NCBI RefSeq assembly: GCF_043641665.1
Contig: NC_092184.1
Span: forward strand, 18,139,108-18,203,107
Length of the DNA: 64,000 nt
Origin: Enoplosus armatus
Taxonomy: Eukaryota > Chordata > Actinopteri > Centrarchiformes > Enoplosidae
Reading direction: 5' to 3'
Shown here: piece after piece, positions 58,132 to 64,000 of the stretch
How the letters are laid out: every line of letters begins with the position of its first letter
How positions within the stretch are numbered: the stretch's first letter is position 1
Notes under the pieces: model-generated
What the model saw: only the letters and a program-made list of their open reading frames with translations
Databases searched by the model: none
What the model was told of the DNA's origin: nothing
Program-made: the position numbers and the translations under genes

Positions 58132-58139
58132 TGACGTCA
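58132..58139. promoter_or_regulatory. Perfect palindromic CRE (TGACGTCA)
   Basis: A full cAMP-response element in pde2a intron 1, about 1.3 kb after exon 1. A second TGACGTC word starts 8 bp upstream at 58124. CREB binding is inferred, not shown. Confidence 0.5.
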
Positions 58140-59370
58140 CTCCGCTGTCGGGGGGGGGAGAACTTTTAAATACCAGTCTGTGTTCAGCTAACTGTTAGTT
58201 GATAAAGCAGAGCCCTCCTGATATTAAACCAGGTTGCTTCTGTTTGAAATTAAAGTTTGCCATGTAAACACACAACGCATGCGCTCAAATCTGCATCTGC
58301 TGCTTATGGAGCTCGAGTGATTGTGATCAAAACGCGTGGCTGATCAAACAGCATGCAGGTACTGTAATATATGTTGAGAGCTTCCCTCAGGACGCGTCTT
58401 AATGCCTATATACTCTGTGTTTTTGTTAGTTCCCTCCCCCTCTCTCATAGCTGAATACCCTAATTTGTGGATGATAACATTGTGATGCCATTATACACTG
58501 ATTGCACAAAATATTAGTGACATTTTCCTCGTATCAAGTTTCAACCCCTTTTTGTCTCAAAGGGAAATCACTGGAGGATAATGGCTTTTATTCACCTCAC
58601 CAGTGCTTGTCAGAAAAGGCTAAGCTTCTTAACAGTGGGCATTTGTTGGCCAGTCTGGGAGAAAATATCCAGAGCTGTGGAGGAATAATAATGAATCTGC
58701 CAGGTGGACGTCAGTGGTCTCTGACATACAATTAGTTTCAGTAGCTGGTCTCACCTGCTTTCCTCAAGCTGGAGTCGGTTTGACTTAGAGACTCTGCATC
58801 GGTGATCAGTTAAGGTCATGAAGTGTGATGCTGTCACAAAATACACAAGAGCAGAGGTGTCGTGCCTGTACCCAGTGGGATATGCCTCCTCTTGTGATTG
58901 AGCATTGTGATGTGAAAATAAAACCATTTAGGGTGAAAAAGAAGCAAGAGGAGCATCCACAGCCTTTTGTGTTTTTATCATCGGGATGGTTTTCTGGTCT
59001 TGGATGTGTGGATTGCAGCTTTGAGGGCCAGTTATTCATCATCAGAAATATCAACCAAGCTCTACAGTTTCAGGAATCGCATACATGTATTCTGTCTAAA
59101 CTTAGACCTCCATTCACCCTTAGTTTATAATGTTTGATGCTCTCTTTTTATGTTGCCGTGTGTCTTTTAAACAGCCTTTTTAGGAGGATTCATTCATATT
59201 CAATGCACTTTGTTTATCTGCAGTTATCATCTTGCATCATTTTAGCAGCCAACAGGCATCGCCCTCGTAATCTGTATTTGTGTGCCAGCATGTGAACGGT
59301 CTTCAGCCTGAAAAATATGGCAATTTACTGGATTGACGCCAGGAAGTCAGATCCCCCAGCCTCCTGCTGT

Positions 59371-59413
59371 ACACACACACACACACACACACAGACACAC
59401 ACACAAACACACA
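59371..59413. repeat. (CA)n microsatellite
   Basis: A CA tract with minor interruptions, followed 58 bp later by a GT tract (inverted pair). Confidence 0.93.
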
Positions 59414-59471
59414 GAAATGTACAGAAGTATCCAACAGCAGCAGAGTTGTAACCCGACTCCTGATGAGTGAG

Positions 59472-59472
59472 C

Positions 59473-59504
<32 letters not shown>

Positions 59505-59515
59505 AAGAGAGAGAA
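59472..59515. repeat. (GT)n(GA)n microsatellite
   Basis: About 11 GT units pass into a GA-rich stretch. Confidence 0.93.
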
Positions 59516-60939
59516 AGGATGCTGACGTTGCACTGTGTTATCATCAGTAATGGGCTCATCAATACTAAAATATTCAGAGAGAGTCAGAGAGACAGAGAGG
59601 GAAGAGGGAGATAAAGTGAAAGCAGAGAGAAACCATTGTGACTTGTGTTTGCATGTTGTTTATGTGTGTTCGTGTATCTACAGCACGTGTGTGCTACAGC
59701 AAAACATTGGCAATTTACTGATTAATCCGCATTTCCTGCGTCTTAGTCCAGAATTGTATTAGAGTATTCATTATTAAAAGTACAAAAGCACATACTCTGA
59801 TACATACTGTGTGTTTACTTTGGAGGCCAGCAATAGATAATCTGTAGAAAATAATCTAAATTGAACCATAACAAATGGGAGCTGTGCACATCCCTGGCAA
59901 AAAAAAATCTTGTCCTCCAGTTGAAGGGCAAATTAAGTATGTAATTATTTCTGAAATACTGAACTGAATGAATATTTGGTTGCTTGCTCCCATTAATTTT
60001 CTGCAGTATTATGGGGTGCCGGCAAAGCCTGGCTGCCGGGAAACTCTTCCAGCTGACTCATCAGTACGAAAGATGAGCAACCGTGTACAGAAATCTGTCT
60101 CTGTGATTTAAAAGTCAAAGGTCAAGAGTGCGAGAGAAGAGAGACGTCAACTATGGCTCCCAAAGGGTTTTAGGTAACAAACATCCAATCACCAAGCTTA
60201 AAATTCTGGTTCCAACACCATGTTTATGACAGAATTTAAGCTTTGTACAACTTTGAAAACACATTCAGCAGTTTTAATCAATTCACTTTGGGATTCTGGC
60301 TTTGGGTCTTAAATGAATTCAGTAACTGGTGAAGTGTTTTGAAGCGTTCTGAATTCTCTACAGCTCTGATTTGTGCCTCTGGGCATACCAAACTGAAGGA
60401 ACAAACTTTATTTCTCAGAATATAACCCCATTATATAACAGAAACCTACAGCAGTATCATCAAATAATCCAGAAGACTCTCATGGTTTTGAGTAGCACAG
60501 AGGTTATCGTTGAAACATAACCTCAAATGTGGAGAACTGCTGCTTTCAGACCTTCCTAACCCTGCTTCTCTTATGTCTCTCCTGCTCTTCAGATTACTGT
60601 ACAAATGTGCAGCTTAAACAGAACCAGCATAGATAGTTGTGGAGGTCTCATTCGCACATGAACCGACCTGCCCAAAGTGTTATCCTGAGTCACACACACA
60701 TGCACACATACGTTATTTTCATGCATAGTTGAGCCAACACATAAACACACATTTAAACACCAACATTTAAAGACGTTTAAATAGCCAGGTTACATAGATA
60801 TAGTATGACACGTGTATATGTATTTATACTAAGATGTGGAGTTTTCTGTTTAACCTGTGTTTGCCTGCATAGAAAGAAATAGAAAACACTTTTGTAAAGT
60901 GGCACATAACTGATCATATAGACTAGTATAATTTTTATG

Positions 60940-61135
60940 CATCCATTCATCCATCCATTTTCCATAGTAGCTTATCCTGTGCAGGGCTGCAGGGGGCTGG
61001 ACCCGATCCCAGCTCACAATAGGCGAGAGGCGGGCTAAACCCTGGACAAGTTTCCAGCGTGTCACAGGGCTGACACACACATAGAGTATGAAATTCACTC
61101 TCGCATTCACACCTATGATCAATTTAAAGTCTTCA
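60940..61135. repeat. Dispersed fish repeat ('catccatccattttc' type)
   Basis: catccattcatccatccatt, gtagcttatcctgtgcaggg, gctgcagggggctggacccg, aggcgagaggcgggctaaac and attcacacctatgatcaatt are hallmark words of one of the commonest fish interspersed repeats. Non-coding. Confidence 0.85.
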
Positions 61136-62814
61136 GTACATCTAAATAGGATGTCTTTCGACTGTGTGGAGGACACCCACGTGCATTTATTATTTAATGG
61201 TAAAGTATCTGTGTTTCAAAAATTAAAGTAATTGGAAACTTGATCTAGAATTGATTTTTTTTTTTTACATAATCTAGTAGATACACACGTGCATGTGATG
61301 TACTGCGCCGCACAGCTGAAGGAGCAGCAGTTAAAAGTCATCATATTTTATGAGTCCATACACCAGGATGGTAGGAAAGTCTATTTTATATTCAAGCCAA
61401 TGCAAATAAAGATGTCACAGAAAAATATGTCCAAATGACTCAGAGTGATATGGGGACCAAATTGATTCAACTCAATGCACTCAATGAATGCCATAACAAA
61501 ACTTGTATTTTACATTGTGTGTATTTATGCGAGAGGGAAGGAGATGGATGCATTAATTTAGCCATGCCAAGAAGCTGTTTGACATTAATGTTAAACAGAG
61601 TGTAATCTATGTGATATGGTGTAATACAACTGTCCCTATCACTAACAGAGTGTAAATCCATCTCATTAATTTTAGCTTAATGTTGTTTGGTTCTCCTTGA
61701 TTTGTCTTCTAATCTACCAGTGATTTCCTGTAGCCGATATAAATCATTGTGATTGTCCAGTGATGTTTATCCAAATTGATGCACCATACTAAAAGCTATT
61801 TATCATATAAAAGGACGAGCCAAGGTGAAGACTTCATACTGTGTAGGGGGACAGAGTTTTTGTTTAACATGTTATCAGGAACGACTTCAGTTGGTCCAAC
61901 TGTTCAAATTTTAAGATGAACTGGCGAGAGCAAATTAAATAAATTTTTACCATGACACAAAAAACATACACACAACATCATACACAATCCATGAAACTGT
62001 GAGCCAGGATCATTTGCAAATGGGACCAAAGTTGGAAGTCGGATAGTTTGCATGAGGCAATGCTGCCATTGGAAGTAGCTGCAGGCATATGACGTACATG
62101 AAGACGTGTGGTTAGCTTAGAGAGCTCACTTTGAACTTTGCACCAGTCAAGGTAGATCTAGTTCCAGACATTCAGATATAGGTTTGAGGTGGTGGACCTA
62201 ATGGCCTTCATCACAGCTTTCACAAACCATAGCACAAGGGAGTACATCTGAAAACAACCTTTTTATGAGTCACACCTGCGGATCTGCCCTGCAGCTTTGA
62301 CCTCAGTGCATGAATATAATAAGTAAGTTTACGTCTACATGAAATGTCATAACTTTGCATCCATTATCGTTCCAGCCAATATGTCCCCATACTGGACAAA
62401 GCTGAAACAGTCCTTTTATTTATTCCTCTTATTAACATTCATTTTATTTCACCTCATTTCTCTGCTTATTTTCCATATCATGTCATGGTACATGTGAGGA
62501 GGGAGTGTGTGTTTTTTATGCCATCTCTGCCGTTTCTATTGTGGGTTCCACACAAGAATAGAAAAGCTGGCCAGCTGGTCACTTGTTATGACTGTTTCTC
62601 ACACCTTATTAGGACAAGTTATTTTAAAGATGGAGACTAGAGTTACAGTGAGGATGAGCTTAAAGTTTCATATGTTGCAGGTTTAAGATTCAAGCTTCTG
62701 CAGATTTAGTGTTGCTTTAAGGTTAGAGGAAGGTTTGGATGGAAGTACAGTATATAATGGTTACGGTTAGAATACAGCTCCAGGGAATGAGTTTAAGTCA
62801 ATACAATGTTATCA

Positions 62815-62817
<3 letters not shown>

Positions 62818-62865
<48 letters not shown>
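62818..62865. repeat. (GT)n microsatellite
   Basis: A GT tract of about 48 bp in pde2a intron 1. Confidence 0.95.
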
Positions 62866-62866
<1 letters not shown>

Positions 62867-63188
62867 TTAGAGCCTGGAGGTGTCACAGGGAAATGGGCCT
62901 GACAGCTCCCATGGTTCCCAGCTTTGGCTCCAGCAGCTCCTGTCAGCCTTCTTATCTCTATGGACTGTTGCCACAGACAGGTGTTTCTGTGTGTGTGTAT
63001 GCAGACATGTGTGTAAGAGAGAGTGTGTGTGTGTGTTTGTTTACAAGTGGGTCAGTGTATACAAGTTACAAGTGTGTGTGTGTATGTATGAGGACAGTTG
63101 CTGTCAGTAATCCAATGGACAGCAACAACTATGTGTGTGTGTGTGTGTGTGAGTGTTTTTGATGGTGTTTTTGTCAGCGGCTGCAACT

Positions 63189-63191
<3 letters not shown>

Positions 63192-63231
<40 letters not shown>
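63192..63231. repeat. (GT)n microsatellite
   Basis: A GT tract of about 40 bp, with a shorter one at 63131-63151. Confidence 0.95.
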
Positions 63232-63234
<3 letters not shown>

Positions 63235-64000
63235 CCCTTGAGGGATTAAGGTGGGAGGTGAGGCAGTTGTGTTTGGGACACAGAGCTTTGGTTTAATTAG
63301 AAAACAGTACCTCCCTGTGTGTGGCAAGACCCTAATTGATAGGCAGTAGAGGTGTGTGTGTATATATGTGTAGGCGTGTGTGTGTGTCCTCTGTACTTAA
63401 AGCCTGAGTAAATAACCTTAAATAAACATGGCGTAGTCTGCCAAAGAGATAGCATACAGCAAATTAGGTTTGACATCCGGCTTTAGCACTTGCAGTCGTT
63501 GTGACATTTGTGTTTAAGGTTTGTTGTTCTGCTGTGACACTACAACGCCTGAATGCATTGACTACTTTAGTTTGAAAGTCATTTCAAGCTTTACTCATTT
63601 GTTTTTGCAGGCAACCTATGTGTGTGTCTTTCTTTAGACAGGTGGAAAGTTGTAGGGGTCACAGACACAGGGTCATTGTTACAGTATGAAAAGCAGAGGG
63701 GGTTATAGCATCTTAGAGTTTTTACTACAGGGTACAAGGTACGCATCTGGTATCTTTATAAATATTTTGCACTTACAAACATGGTAGTAGTAAGAGTACA
63801 TCCTCTAGTGGCATACTGTATGTGAAATAAAAGCGACTATTTGAAGCAACTGCTGAACAGAAGTGGGAGATAAAAATGACACAAGATGACTGAAGTAAAT
63901 TATTTATGAATCTCAAATTCACAGACACACACACACAAAAAAAACCCTTTCACGCAGCTCAGAAACTCGCGAGTTCACAATGTAGCGAGGAGAGGTTACT

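Larger units (their letters stand above)
56860..64000 (+). other. pde2a: pde2a intron 1 (5' part)
   Basis: More than 7.1 kb without a further recognisable pde2a exon. It contains dispersed repeats (57385-57780, 60940-61135), (CA)/(GT) tracts and a perfect palindromic CRE at 58132. I looked for the miR-139 mature sequence, which sits in a PDE2A intron in mammals, and did not see it in this part. Confidence 0.7.

Noticed and set aside
59670..59700. Possible miR-139 in pde2a intron 1
   Set aside because: A word resembling part of miR-139 (tctacagcacgtgt) is present, but it lacks the mature sequence TCTACAGTGCACGTG and no hairpin arm was seen.

Overview
The window looks like a teleost (probably percomorph) nuclear genome. 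It has short exons with GT/AG introns and very abundant (GT)n/(CA)n/(CT)n microsatellites. It also holds many interspersed repeats that I recognise as common in bony fish, including a Tc1-like transposon, MITEs, a LINE tail and a copy of the 'catccatccatttt' repeat. No bacterial-type gene, tRNA, rRNA or CRISPR array was seen.

Region 1 (about 1.8-35 kb, + strand) is most of the fish orthologue of ARAP1, a phosphoinositide-regulated ArfGAP/RhoGAP. I read 31 coding exons by hand. Their lengths sum to 3,870 nt, exactly 1,290 codons including the stop, and all splice phases agree. The modelled protein of about 1,289 residues runs from the proline-rich region through PH1-PH2-ArfGAP-ankyrin-PH3-PH4-RhoGAP-RA-PH5 to the C-terminus. 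The N-terminal SAM exon(s) were not found and probably lie to the left of the window. Introns carry a frameshifted Tc1-like transposon (4.57-6.15 kb), at least two MITEs, a LINE tail and long microsatellites.

Region 2 (about 35-56 kb) is mostly intergenic and repeat-rich. It holds a degraded Tc1-like relic (about 36.06-36.84 kb) and a probable 3.2-kb hAT-type element with a perfect 8-bp target duplication (37.816-41.014 kb) that contains other repeats. Two copies of one MITE family lie at 43.66 and 46.82 kb. One intact, strongly coding-like single-exon ORF of 162 aa (47,467-47,955 +) was found that I could not assign to a family.

Region 3 (56.3-64 kb, + strand) is the CpG-rich promoter, first coding exon and start of intron 1 of pde2a (phosphodiesterase 2A). 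The exon encodes a dual-acylation N-terminus like mammalian PDE2A3 (MGQACGHALLCRSQ). It is easily missed because a longer ORF in another frame covers it. ARAP1 followed by PDE2A on the same strand matches the order on human 11q13.4, which supports both assignments.

ARAP1 links PI3K lipids to Arf and Rho GTPases in membrane traffic. PDE2A is a cGMP-stimulated cAMP/cGMP phosphodiesterase. The two are neighbours by conserved synteny and are not a functional operon.
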